This document shows positions 6,290 to 14,421 of a stretch of DNA of 14,422 nt, in pieces (the first letter of the stretch is position 1; every line of letters starts with the position of its first letter). The stretch covers positions 1 to 14,422 of the forward strand of contig JAJXZA010000289.1 of assembly GCA_021780285.1 (NCBI GenBank), written 5' to 3'. A program made the translations under genes and the position numbers. This DNA comes from Planctomycetota bacterium. Lineage in GTDB: Bacteria > Planctomycetota > Phycisphaerae > WQYP01. The notes under the pieces are model-generated. The model had not been told where the DNA came from, made no database searches, and saw only the letters and a program-made list of their open reading frames with translations.

Positions 6290-7876
6290 ATGATTAGCCG
6301 CCGTACCAATATGTCGTACTTTGGCTCGCTGTGGCTGGCGGCTTTGCTGGGCCTGCTGGCCGGCTGCTCGTTTGAGCCAAAACTCGCGGTGCCCAAAGCG
6401 CCGGCGGTTAAAACGTACACGGCCGGCAAACAGCCGCAAAAGATTGCGGCTATCAAGGGAGTAGGTAAAGCGGGGGCGCCGCAGCAATTTGTATATGGCA
6501 AGCGCGTGGAGTCGCAGTGGTGGAAGCTTTATAACTCGCCGCAAATTGAGTTGCTGGTGGTCAAAGCCCTCAAAAAAAGCCCTACTCTCGCCACTGCCAA
6601 GGCTACACTTGAGGTGGCTCACCAGCAGTTTAAATCAGTGGAAGGGCGGTTTTTTCCGCAGTTTGCTCTGTCAACCACGGCCGATCGGCAACGCCAAAGC
6701 GGTGCCGGGTTTGGCGGTCCAACGCGAACATACTCGCTGTATACCGGGGAGGTTGGGGTAAGCTACGAACCAGACATCTTCGGACTCAACCGGTTGGTGT
6801 CCCGTTCTTATAAAGCGCTTGAAGATCAGCAGCGTTATTCATTGCAGGAAGCTTACCTCACGTTGGAAGGCAACACTGTTGTAACGGCCATAACGTTGGC
6901 GTCGCTGCAGGCGCAGGTCAATACGACGCGTGCTCTGGTAAGTGGCCAAATAAAAATTCTTAAAATCATTGAACAACAATATAAGCTTGGGGCTGTTACG
7001 TACCTTGATGTGGTCAATCAGGAAAGTCAGGTCGCAGCGACGCAGGCAACCTTGCCGCCGCTCGAACAGGACCTGGCTACGGCCAGGCATGCATTGGCGG
7101 TATTGGTGGGAAGTATTCCGTCAGAAGCAAACATTCCGGTTATTCAGTTAGATTCGCTGAAGCTTCCGGCGGAACTGCCGGTGGAGTTGCCGTCCGTGCT
7201 GGTGCACAAAAGGCCCGACATTCTATCCGCCGAGGCGCAACTTCGCGCCGCCAACGCGCAAGTTGGCGAAGCGGTGGCGCAGATGTTTCCGCTGATTCAG
7301 ATAACAGGAAACCTGGGCTTTGAAAATGGCCATCTGGCGAATTTTTTTGATGCGTCGAGCCTTATATGGTCGCTCGCCGGTGGACTTACACAGACGATTT
7401 TTGACGGCGGCACCCTTGAGGCGAATAAACGGGCGGCTCAGGCGGCTCTGAAAGGGGTTGTCGCCGACTACCGTACGACGGTTCTTAACGCATTTGGCCA
7501 GGTGGCCAATGCCCTAAGGGCGGTACAGCATGACGCACAAACACTCCGCTATGAGCAGGCGGCCTATACCGACTCTCTGAACGCATACAAACTTGCCCGG
7601 TGGCAGTATAAGGCTGGCGCAGTGCAATACACGTCGCTTCTGACGGCCCAGGTTCAGTATGAAAAGTCGCGTTTGGCGGTTGTTTCGGCCAAAGCGCAGC
7701 GATTTGAGGATACCGCCGCGCTCTTCGTTGCGATGGGCGGCGGCTGGTGGCCCAAACAATATCAAAGTTCGGCCATGGGGTCGAAGAAATCGGCTTCTGA
7801 TGTTGCTAAGCCCGCGCCGGGGCTGGTTTCCAGGCAGTCAACTGCCGCAACCCAAAGCGGAGGTCCGCACAGGTAA
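6290..7876 (+). CDS. RND efflux outer-membrane lipoprotein (OprM/NodT family)
   Basis: A 528-residue outer-membrane factor, the TolC-like exit channel of a tripartite pump. The signal sequence ends in the lipobox LLAGC with lipidated Cys26. Two outer-membrane efflux repeats follow. Each has a long helical stretch and a matching YK-x-GAV-x-Y motif: first YKLGAVTYLDVVNQES (near residues 232-247), then YKAGAVQYTSLLTAQ in the C-terminal half. HKRPDILSAEAQLRAANAQVGEA is typical of the family. About 50 low-complexity Ser/Ala/Pro-rich residues follow the last helix, a longer tail than usual. AGGAG at 6271-6275 sits 14 nt before the chosen ATG; an in-frame ATG at 6311 also keeps the lipobox but has no site. 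The stop overlaps the next start by one base (TAATG), so the genes are translationally coupled. Confidence 0.93.
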   Translation: MISRRTNMSYFGSLWLAALLGLLAGCSFEPKLAVPKAPAVKTYTAGKQPQKIAAIKGVGKAGAPQQFVYGKRVESQWWKLYNSPQIELLVVKALKKSPTLATAKATLEVAHQQFKSVEGRFFPQFALSTTADRQRQSGAGFGGPTRTYSLYTGEVGVSYEPDIFGLNRLVSRSYKALEDQQRYSLQEAYLTLEGNTVVTAITLASLQAQVNTTRALVSGQIKILKIIEQQYKLGAVTYLDVVNQESQVAATQATLPPLEQDLATARHALAVLVGSIPSEANIPVIQLDSLKLPAELPVELPSVLVHKRPDILSAEAQLRAANAQVGEAVAQMFPLIQITGNLGFENGHLANFFDASSLIWSLAGGLTQTIFDGGTLEANKRAAQAALKGVVADYRTTVLNAFGQVANALRAVQHDAQTLRYEQAAYTDSLNAYKLARWQYKAGAVQYTSLLTAQVQYEKSRLAVVSAKAQRFEDTAALFVAMGGGWWPKQYQSSAMGSKKSASDVAKPAPGLVSRQSTAATQSGGPHR

Positions 7877-8976
7877 TGATTAAACGAGTTATTATTTCCG
7901 TGATCGTGGTGGCGACCTTTTTTGCGGCGATCTTTGGCCTCTTTTATTTCAGGGCCATGAAGGCCAAGCAGTTTATGGCGCAGATGGCGAGCCAGCGCCT
8001 TCCGCCAACGGTCGTATCGTCCGGAACCGTAAGCACCGTGCTGCTCCCTCAGGAAATTCATGTTGTCGGCAGCATAAGCGCCATCCAGGGGGTGCAGGTC
8101 TCTGCGCAGATTTCAGGCAACGTAACGGGCATTTATTTTCATTCCGGCCAGCAGGTCAAGGCGGGCGAAAAACTTGTTCAGATAGACAATACCACACAAT
8201 TGGCCCAGCTTAAGGCTGATCTGGCGGCTCTCAAACTCGCCAGAATCAACCTGGCCCGCACCAAAAATCTTATTGCTCACCAGGCGGCGAGCCAGGCCAC
8301 GCTCGATGCCGACAATGCGGCATTGCTTCAGGCGACTGCTTTAGTCGCCGGAGATCGTGCCAATCTGGCCAAGCTGGCAATCACCGCTCCGTTTACCGGG
8401 TACTTGGGGCTGCGGCTGGTGAGTTTGGGGCAGTATGTATCACCGGGTACGCCGATCGTGGCGCTTAACACCTGGCAACCGATTTATCTGGAGTTTTCAA
8501 TTCCACAGAACCAGTTGGCTCAGGTGAAGCTGGGCGAAACCGTTCATTTCAGCGTGGATGCATATCCAGGCGATATTTTTACCGGCAAGCTTACGGCATT
8601 GTCTTCACAAATAGACACCAACTCCCGCAACATTCAGTTGCAGGCGGCGATGCCGAACAAGCGATTGTTGCTTAAGCCAGGGCTTTTCGGCAAGGTCGCT
8701 CTTTTAACTGGCGTAACCAACAAGGTAATGGTGGTGAACTCCGACGCGATTACCTATAACACGTTTGGAGATTTCATATATCTGATCAACAAGACGCACA
8801 ACGCCGGCAAGACCGAACTGAAGGTAAGTACCGCATTGGTGCATGTCGGGCCGCAGATTGGCAATGACACCGTGATTACCTCCGGCCTGAAGGTCGGCCA
8901 AGAGGTCGTAACCGCCGGACAGATTAAGCTTAGGCCCGGTGCAGCCGTCGTGGTCAACAACACCATAAAGCCGTAA
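7876..8976 (+). CDS. RND efflux periplasmic membrane-fusion protein
   Basis: A 366-residue periplasmic adaptor that joins the inner-membrane pump to the outer-membrane channel. An N-terminal hydrophobic segment (about residues 5-25) has no lipobox Cys, so the protein is a membrane-anchored rather than lipidated adaptor. The two lipoyl half-motifs lie around 65-105 (VSAQISGNVTGIYFHSGQ) and 168-200 (ITAPFTGYLGLRL), with a short coiled-coil hairpin (106-166) between them. A beta-barrel region with YLEFSIPQNQL and the membrane-proximal end with GLKVGQEVVTAGQIKLRPGAAV follow. It resembles the MdtA/YegM-type adaptors. GGAGG at 7859-7863 precedes the ATG by 12 nt, inside the upstream gene. The pump gene starts 20 nt downstream. 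Confidence 0.94.
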   Translation: MIKRVIISVIVVATFFAAIFGLFYFRAMKAKQFMAQMASQRLPPTVVSSGTVSTVLLPQEIHVVGSISAIQGVQVSAQISGNVTGIYFHSGQQVKAGEKLVQIDNTTQLAQLKADLAALKLARINLARTKNLIAHQAASQATLDADNAALLQATALVAGDRANLAKLAITAPFTGYLGLRLVSLGQYVSPGTPIVALNTWQPIYLEFSIPQNQLAQVKLGETVHFSVDAYPGDIFTGKLTALSSQIDTNSRNIQLQAAMPNKRLLLKPGLFGKVALLTGVTNKVMVVNSDAITYNTFGDFIYLINKTHNAGKTELKVSTALVHVGPQIGNDTVITSGLKVGQEVVTAGQIKLRPGAAVVVNNTIKP

Positions 8977-8996
8977 GTTAAAAGGTCCGATTGCCA

Positions 8997-11900
8997 ATGA
9001 AATTTACCGATATATTCATCAAGCGGTGGGTGCTGGCCTGTTCGATCAATCTCATGATCCTCGTGCTGGGGCTGCGCGCCTGGACCGGCATGACGACGCA
9101 GGAATACCCCACCATCACAAGCACCGTCGTGACTGTGACCACCAGCTACCCCGGAGCAGACCCTTCCGAGGTGCAGGCTTATATCACATCTATCTTGGCG
9201 CAGGCGGTATCGCAGGCGCCCAACATTGATTACATGGCGGCCAACAGTTCTGAGAGCACCTCCAGCATCAGTTGTTACATGGTGTTGAACTCCGACCCAA
9301 ACGCCGCCGTGGCCCAGATTTTGGCTAAGGTTCAGCAGGTGGCCTACGAGTTGCCTGCGGGCAGCCAGACGCCTGTGATTCAGGAGCAGGTGGGTGACAA
9401 TCGGGCTTTGATGTACCTGGCGTTTTCGAGCAAAACGCTCAATCAACAGCAGATTGACGATTATCTGCTTCGCGTTGTGCAGACTAAAATGCAGTCGCTG
9501 CCCGGGGTGAGTCAGGCGCAGCTTCTACCCGCTGGCAGCGGCGCCAATGGCAATAGCTTTGCCTTGCGGGCGTGGCTGGAGCCTTCGAAGCTGGCGTCTT
9601 ACGGCCTTACGCCGGCGGATGTCTCGGCGGCGCTGGGCAACAACGACCTTATTTCAGCCATTGGTCGAACCTACGGAAAAAACATTCAGGAAGTAGTGAC
9701 CGCCACCACGTCAGCCCACGACCTGCCTGCCTTTAAGAATCTGGTCATTAAGTACGTCAATGGCGTGCCGATACGGTTAAGCGACGTTGCGCATGTTGAA
9801 CTTGGCGCACAAAACTACGATCAGAATGTTTTTGACGATGGTAACCCGGCTGTATTTGTCGGCATATTTCCAGCTCCCGGCGCCAACGATTTGACCGTGG
9901 CGCATGAAGTGCACCAGGCCCTGGCGCAACTCGCACCCAACCTGCCGCCGGGAATGCAGGATTCGATTCCTTATGATGGCAGCAGCTTCATCAAGGCCGC
10001 GATTTCAGAAGTGGAACAGACGCTGGCGATCACGCTGGGTATTGTCATCCTGGTGATCTTTTTGTTTCTCGGATCGTTCCGCTCACTGCTTATTCCGGCT
10101 GTGGCCATACCGCTTTCAATTATCGGGGCCGGACTTTTCATGATTGCCTTCGGCTTCAGCATTAACTTGATGACCCTGCTGGCGGTTGTGCTGGCGGTGG
10201 GGCTGGTGGTGGATGACGCCATCATCATGGTGGAGAACATTCACCGGCATATTGATGAAGGCCTTACGCCCAGACAAGCCGCAGTGAAAGGCGCGCGCGA
10301 ACTGGCTGGACCTATCGTCGTGATGTCCTCGACCCTGGTGGCTGTATTTGCACCTATTGGCTTTATGGGCGGGTTGACCGGCAGTTTGTTTACCGAATTC
10401 GCCTTTACGCTGGTGTTTACGGTCTTGATTTCCATGGTTGTGGCGCTGACGCTTTCGCCCATGCTATCGAGCAAAGTGCTCAAGCCCACAAAGCCCCGCG
10501 GTCTGGTGCACTTTCTCGACACCATGTTTATGAAGCTGCGGCGCGGCTATGAAAGAACCATGAAAGTGGTGCTTGCATTTCGCTGGGCTGTGTTGCTGAT
10601 GGCTGCAGCTTTATTCGTCGCCATTCCGCTGATGGTTTTGCAGATTCCCGGTGAACTGGCTCCCACTGAAGACCAGGGTATTCTGTTTTTTACGGCAATT
10701 GGTCCTCCCACGGCGACACTTCACTACATGACCTCGTATGCCGGGCAGATCCGGCAGATATGCGACAGCTTTCCTGAAATGCAGCGTGTATTTCAGATCA
10801 ATGGCGTCAATCCGTTGGCGCCGGGATACAACGGTGCAATCGGCGGTATGTTGCTCAAGCCGTGGGACCAGCGCCAGCGTACGCAAATGCAGTTGCAAAA
10901 GCCATTTCAGGCTAAGCTCAGCCGCATCGCCGGCTTACAGGTCATATCATTTCCTTTGCCGGCCATTCCGGGCGCAGCATTTGGTTTGCCCGTGCAGTTT
11001 GTGATCAAATCCACTAAAAGTTATCTCGACTTGGAGAATGCGGCCAATAAACTTATCGCAGCCGGGTATAAGAGCGGCAAGTTTCTGGTCATGCAGAAGG
11101 ATTTGCGAATAGACTCACCGCAGATTCAGTTGAGGGTGGATAATAACCTCGTCGCCGCTTTGGGATTGAACAATAGCGATCTGATCAAGGACCTGCAGCC
11201 TCTACTTGGAGGCAATTATGTCAACCTCTTTGACATGCAGGGACGAACCTACCAGGTGATTCCGCAGTTACCTGATCATCTGCGGGCAACGGCGGCCATG
11301 CTGAAGCGCATCTACATACGTACCGCGGCTGGCAACATGATTCCGCTCTCTACGGTGGTACAAGTCAAGCATGTGGTCGAGCCTGAATTTTTACCGCAGT
11401 TCCAGCAGCTTAATTCTGTGACAATTCAGGGGCTGCCGGCGCCGGGTGTTTCGTTGGGCGATGCGCTGACCTTTCTGGATCAGACCGGTAAAAAAATGTT
11501 TCCCACCGGGTATCAATTTGACTATGCCGGTGAGTCGCGGCAGTTTATTGAGCAGGGCAGCGCCATCTATATCACTTTTGCTTTGGCGATCATCTTGATT
11601 TTTCTGTTCATGGCCGCCCAATTCGAGAGTTTTCGTGATCCGCTGATTGTCATGTTTACCGTGCCGATGTCCATATTTGGCGCTGCGGTGTTTATGTTCA
11701 TGGGATTCGCCACACTGAACATTTACACCGAGGTTGGATTAATCACCCTGATAGGTCTGATTACCAAGCAGGGTATTTTGATTGTGGAGTTTGCCAACAA
11801 ACTTCAGGAGGAGGAAGGTATGAATCCGTACGAAGCGGTGATTCATGCCTCTAGCGTGCGTTTACGGCCCATTCTCATGACGACCGGAGCGATGGTATTG

Positions 11901-12080
11901 GGCGTTGTGCCGCTGCTGGTGGCCAAGGGGGCCGGTGCCGTTAGCCGCTTTGATATGGGATTGATGCTGGCGGCTGGCCTCTCCATAGGATGTGTATTTT
12001 CGCTGTATGTTGTGCCGGTGGCTTATACCTTCATAGCGACGGTGAAAAAGCGCCAGGTGGCCAATACCGACCCGGCTTAA
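8997..12080 (+). CDS. RND efflux inner-membrane transporter (HAE1 type)
   Basis: A 1027-residue proton-driven pump of the AcrB/MdtB/MexF class, of normal length. Two homologous halves each hold a first helix, a large periplasmic loop and a block of five to six helices. The proton-relay residues are present: the Asp pair in helix 4 (GLVVDDAIIMVENIH, Asp406-Asp407) and the Lys in helix 10 (GLITKQGILIVEFANK, Lys924), equivalent to Asp407, Asp408 and Lys940 of AcrB. Periplasmic markers such as SYPGADPSEVQ and APTEDQG are intact. The ATG at 8997 has AAAGG 11 nt upstream; a TTG at 8991 is an alternative that adds two residues. The substrate cannot be predicted. It ends the operon; no clear terminator follows. 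Confidence 0.96.
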   Translation: MKFTDIFIKRWVLACSINLMILVLGLRAWTGMTTQEYPTITSTVVTVTTSYPGADPSEVQAYITSILAQAVSQAPNIDYMAANSSESTSSISCYMVLNSDPNAAVAQILAKVQQVAYELPAGSQTPVIQEQVGDNRALMYLAFSSKTLNQQQIDDYLLRVVQTKMQSLPGVSQAQLLPAGSGANGNSFALRAWLEPSKLASYGLTPADVSAALGNNDLISAIGRTYGKNIQEVVTATTSAHDLPAFKNLVIKYVNGVPIRLSDVAHVELGAQNYDQNVFDDGNPAVFVGIFPAPGANDLTVAHEVHQALAQLAPNLPPGMQDSIPYDGSSFIKAAISEVEQTLAITLGIVILVIFLFLGSFRSLLIPAVAIPLSIIGAGLFMIAFGFSINLMTLLAVVLAVGLVVDDAIIMVENIHRHIDEGLTPRQAAVKGARELAGPIVVMSSTLVAVFAPIGFMGGLTGSLFTEFAFTLVFTVLISMVVALTLSPMLSSKVLKPTKPRGLVHFLDTMFMKLRRGYERTMKVVLAFRWAVLLMAAALFVAIPLMVLQIPGELAPTEDQGILFFTAIGPPTATLHYMTSYAGQIRQICDSFPEMQRVFQINGVNPLAPGYNGAIGGMLLKPWDQRQRTQMQLQKPFQAKLSRIAGLQVISFPLPAIPGAAFGLPVQFVIKSTKSYLDLENAANKLIAAGYKSGKFLVMQKDLRIDSPQIQLRVDNNLVAALGLNNSDLIKDLQPLLGGNYVNLFDMQGRTYQVIPQLPDHLRATAAMLKRIYIRTAAGNMIPLSTVVQVKHVVEPEFLPQFQQLNSVTIQGLPAPGVSLGDALTFLDQTGKKMFPTGYQFDYAGESRQFIEQGSAIYITFALAIILIFLFMAAQFESFRDPLIVMFTVPMSIFGAAVFMFMGFATLNIYTEVGLITLIGLITKQGILIVEFANKLQEEEGMNPYEAVIHASSVRLRPILMTTGAMVLGVVPLLVAKGAGAVSRFDMGLMLAAGLSIGCVFSLYVVPVAYTFIATVKKRQVANTDPA

Positions 12081-12306
12081 GGCTTCGCGACAAAATAAGC
12101 TGAACCATGATGGCACAGGTATTTTGCCCACCCCGGCCAGCGGCAGCGCCGCCAGGGTGCCCGGGTTTCGCCGCAGCGCCACGAGAAATACTTCAATTCT
12201 GTCCACGAGAGGTATAAATAGCTTCGGGACGTTTGCTCGTGTTTCGATATGAGTTGCCAGCGCTGCGGCTTGCATCAATCGGCTGCTTTACGGTGGCCGG
12301 ACAGGC
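12081..12306. other. Convergent intergenic region
   Basis: A 226-bp gap lies between the end of the pump gene and the end of the minus-strand Ala/Pro-rich gene. A GC-rich stem, GCGGC (12140-12144) with GCCGC (12148-12152), is flanked by ACCC and GGGT arms and could form an imperfect hairpin. No T run follows on either strand, so it is a weak terminator candidate at best. Confidence 0.3.
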
Positions 12307-12714
12307 TCAACTGTCGCGTAAGGCGAGCGGCTTTGACAGCAGTTCAGACATAATCACAGCGCGGCGAAGGTTCTGTACGCTGAAAATGCCGTGGCGCTCG
12401 GTGGCGTGCGGCAATGCGTACGCATTAGCGGCTGGAGCCGCCTGAGGCGACTGAGCGCGTTGCGGTGTTTTAGCGGCAGTTGCCGCTCTTTGGCCTGCTG
12501 CCGCTGCTGCGGGCTTTTGCGCGGCAGATGCGGTCTGTGGCTGGCGCGTTGCGGGTGGCCGGCTCGTCGGGACGGCTGCGGGGGTGCGCCGCGCGACCGG
12601 TGCCGGCTGTTGCGATGGGGTAAGCACCTGCCGCCGGGTTGGCGCTACCGGGCCGCCATAAGGTGAGGGTTTGGCCGGCTTGACGGCCGGCGCGACGGTA
12701 GGGCGTTGCGCTGC
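12307..12714 (-). CDS. C-terminal fragment of an Ala/Pro/Gln-rich protein
   Basis: A frame open through the junction at about 12714 gives roughly 135 C-terminal residues. The first 100 are low-complexity Ala, Pro, Gln, Arg and Thr, with repeated AA, PA and TP units, like a disordered linker. The last 30 are different, composed and partly amphipathic: HGIFSVQNLRRAVIMSELL, then a KPLALRDS end. Short C-terminal blocks of the form LRRA-x-x-x-SE-x-L-x-x-P occur in proteins of planctomycete type as I recall them, which supports a genuine coding end rather than a chance frame. A GTG at 12627 could serve as a start, but the composition runs unchanged upstream of it, so the true N-terminus is probably lost. 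The function is unknown. Confidence 0.5.
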   Translation of the reverse strand, partial: AAQRPTVAPAVKPAKPSPYGGPVAPTRRQVLTPSQQPAPVARRTPAAVPTSRPPATRQPQTASAAQKPAAAAAGQRAATAAKTPQRAQSPQAAPAANAYALPHATERHGIFSVQNLRRAVIMSELLSKPLALRDS

Positions 12715-12724
12715 CGCGGCCGCG
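12706..12724. other. Probable chimeric junction between two DNA sources
   Basis: Within these bases a short-chain dehydrogenase stops matching its family right after RPRGRGS, and an unrelated Ala/Pro-rich protein begins in a different frame. GC content and codon use change at the same point. The shared GC-rich string around 12709-12721 (GCCGCGGCAGCG on the minus strand) could have been native to both sides, giving a short overlap for a false join or microhomology recombination. Confidence 0.75.
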
Positions 12725-13108
12725 CGGGCGCATCCGCTTCAGCGCCGACTGGGTCCCGTGTACGAAGCCGAGATAGGTGACCTCGGTGGCGCGGCGGTAT
12801 TCGTGAGGCGCGACCGCGTGAAAAGGCGCGAACACGGTCGCCATCGCCGCATTCACCCACACATCGATCGGACCGAGCTCGCGCTCGATGAGCTCCGCCG
12901 CACGATCGAGCGCCTCGGCGTCGGACACGTCCGCCGGCGCCGCAAGCCCGCGGCCGCCGGCAGCCTCGACCTCGCGGCAAGCCGCCTGCAGCCGCTCCGT
13001 ATCGCGCGCGATGAGCCCGACTCTGTGGCCCCGCGCCGCAAACGCGCGCGCCGCCGCGCGCCCGATCCCGGCGCTCGCGCCGGTGATCGCCACCGTTGTG
13101 TGTGTCAT
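12710..13108 (-). CDS. Short-chain dehydrogenase/reductase, N-terminal fragment
   Basis: The first 133 residues are a classic Rossmann-fold SDR: a nucleotide-binding TGASAGIG (residues 9-16), a basic Arg35 after the second strand that suggests NADP(H), PADVSD (58-63), the NA-A motif VNAAMA (85-90), and TYLGFVHGTQSALKRMRPRGRGS (111-133). The next expected part, the strand-5 Ser and the catalytic YxxxK, is missing. After Ser133 the frame runs into Arg/Pro-rich sequence unlike any SDR and stops near 12470. A complete SDR is about 250 residues or more, so at least half is lost. GGAGG at 13115-13119 lies 6 nt before the ATG. GC-rich codon use matches the kinase upstream, not the genes on the other side of the junction. 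As it stands it cannot be an active enzyme. Confidence 0.88.
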
Positions 13109-13314
13109 GCTTTACCTCCGCCCGAAACAATGCGAGCGAGGTCGGCGAAGTTCCGAGGCGCGGCGAATGCAATGCGCAGTCGGCAGCTGCGCGATCCGGA
13201 CCCCGGCGCCCTCGAGCGCCCGGGAGGCAGGATCAGCCCGGCTCGCAGGGGGCCGCGGTGGGCGGTCAGACCCTCAACACCACGACGCGCGCCGCGGGTG
13301 AGTCGTGTGACAAC
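13109..13314. other. Intergenic region between the kinase and the dehydrogenase
   Basis: About 206 bp of very GC-rich DNA. An imperfect inverted repeat near 13201-13224 (CCCCGGCGCCCTCGAGCGCCCGGG) could be a hairpin. There is no T run, so I do not call a terminator. The far end holds the ribosome binding site of the dehydrogenase. No small gene can be supported. Confidence 0.35.
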
Positions 13315-14421
13315 TCACGCGCCAGGCTCGGGCTTCGGCGCGGGCAGCGTGAAACTGAATGTGGCGCCCTCCTCGGGGCGCCCTTGCGCCCAGATGCGCC
13401 CGCCCTGACGCTCGATGATGCGCTTCACGATCGAGAGGCCGATGCCGGTTCCGGGAAAGCGCTCCTGGCCGTGCAGGCGCTGAAAGACGCCGAAGAGCTT
13501 GCCGGCGTACGCTTCGTCGAACCCCGCGCCATTGTCGGCGATGGAGTAGACATGCTCGCCTTGCAGCTCCGTGCGGGCGGTCACCGTGATCCGCGCCACC
13601 TCCCGGGCGCCGGTGAACTTCAGGGCGTTCGACAGCAGGTTCACCAACACCTGACGGATGAGCGCGGCATCGCCCCAGCCATCGGGCAGCTGGGCGACGA
13701 CGAGCTCGAGCGTGCGTCCGGGGCACTGCACGGTGAGCTCGGACATGACGGCATTGACCAGGTCGGTCATCCGGATGCGCGCCGGCGCGAGCGTAGCGCG
13801 GCCGGCGCGCGCGAAGGCGAGCAGATCCTCGATGAGCTGAGACATGCGCTCGGCGCCTTCCTGAACGCGCTTAAGCATCACCTGCCCCTCCTGCGGCACG
13901 GCGGTGCCGAAGTCCTCCATGAACGCCTGGCAGAATCCCCGGATGATCCGCAGCGGCGCGCTCAAATCATGCGAGACCGAGAACGAGAAGGCTTCGAGGT
14001 CGCGGTTGGCGATCTCGAGCTCGCGCGTGCGCTCGAGCACCCGCTGCTCGAGCTCGCGGTTCTCGCGCCGTAGCCGGCGCGTGTCGAGCGCGCGCGTGAT
14101 GACCGGCATCATCTGCTTCAGTCGAAAGGGCTTGAGAATGTAATCGAGAGCGCCCGCCTGCATCGCCTTGACGGCGGTGTCGATGGTCCCGTGTCCCGTC
14201 ATGACGATTCCGGCGAGATCACGGTCGATGGCCTTGGCGGCCCTCAGCAGCTCGATGCCGTCCATCTCCGGCATCATCAGGTCCGTCAGCAGCAGGTCGA
14301 AGGCGTCGGCCCGCAGCCCCGCGAGCGCCTCGCGCGCGGAGGCGAACCCCGTGGTCGAGTATCCCTCGAGCTCGAGCGTATCGCAGAGCGCGCGAAGCTG
14401 CGCCGCCTCGTCATCGACGAT
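13315..14421 (-). CDS. Receiver-histidine kinase fusion protein, N-terminus cut by window edge
   Basis: The visible 368 residues hold a receiver domain followed by a kinase. The receiver starts at the edge with the acidic IVDDE, has the phospho-acceptor Asp at visible residue 47 (LLLTDLMMPEMDG), a Thr in MTGHG and the conserved Lys97 (LKP). A coiled-coil linker (ENRELEQRVLERTRELE) leads to the HisKA box FSFSVSHDLSAPLR with His151. The ATPase domain follows, with N box LVNLLSNALKFT, G1 DNGAGF and G2 GTGIGLSIVK. The kinase is of the phytochrome/bacteriophytochrome-type class, has no membrane segment, and so is probably cytoplasmic and driven by phosphotransfer to its receiver. Only a few residues should be missing at the N-terminus. 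It ends 206 nt upstream of the dehydrogenase. Codon use is strongly GC-rich. Confidence 0.93.
   Translation of the reverse strand: MVDDEAAQLRALCDTLELEGYSTTGFASAREALAGLRADAFDLLLTDLMMPEMDGIELLRAAKAIDRDLAGIVMTGHGTIDTAVKAMQAGALDYILKPFRLKQMMPVITRALDTRRLRRENRELEQRVLERTRELEIANRDLEAFSFSVSHDLSAPLRIIRGFCQAFMEDFGTAVPQEGQVMLKRVQEGAERMSQLIEDLLAFARAGRATLAPARIRMTDLVNAVMSELTVQCPGRTLELVVAQLPDGWGDAALIRQVLVNLLSNALKFTGAREVARITVTARTELQGEHVYSIADNGAGFDEAYAGKLFGVFQRLHGQERFPGTGIGLSIVKRIIERQGGRIWAQGRPEEGATFSFTLPAPKPEPGA

Noticed and set aside
12130..12160. Hairpin as a bidirectional terminator between the convergent genes
   Set aside because: The arms are asymmetric and no T run follows on either strand.
11862..12278. 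Minus-strand 138-residue frame overlapping the end of the pump gene
   Set aside because: Most of it is antisense to the well-conserved pump C-terminus, and its composition (His, Arg, Gln-rich end) looks like a shadow frame.
12716..12723. A NotI-like GCGGCCGC at the junction, suggesting a cloning ligation scar
   Set aside because: The same octamer occurs inside the ordinary arsR-like gene near 3958, and such sites are expected by chance in GC-rich DNA. It is not evidence for ligation by itself.
12671..14073. Long plus-strand frames across the GC-rich right end
   Set aside because: They are antisense to the dehydrogenase and the kinase, whose motifs are unmistakable. Long shadow frames are normal at this GC content.
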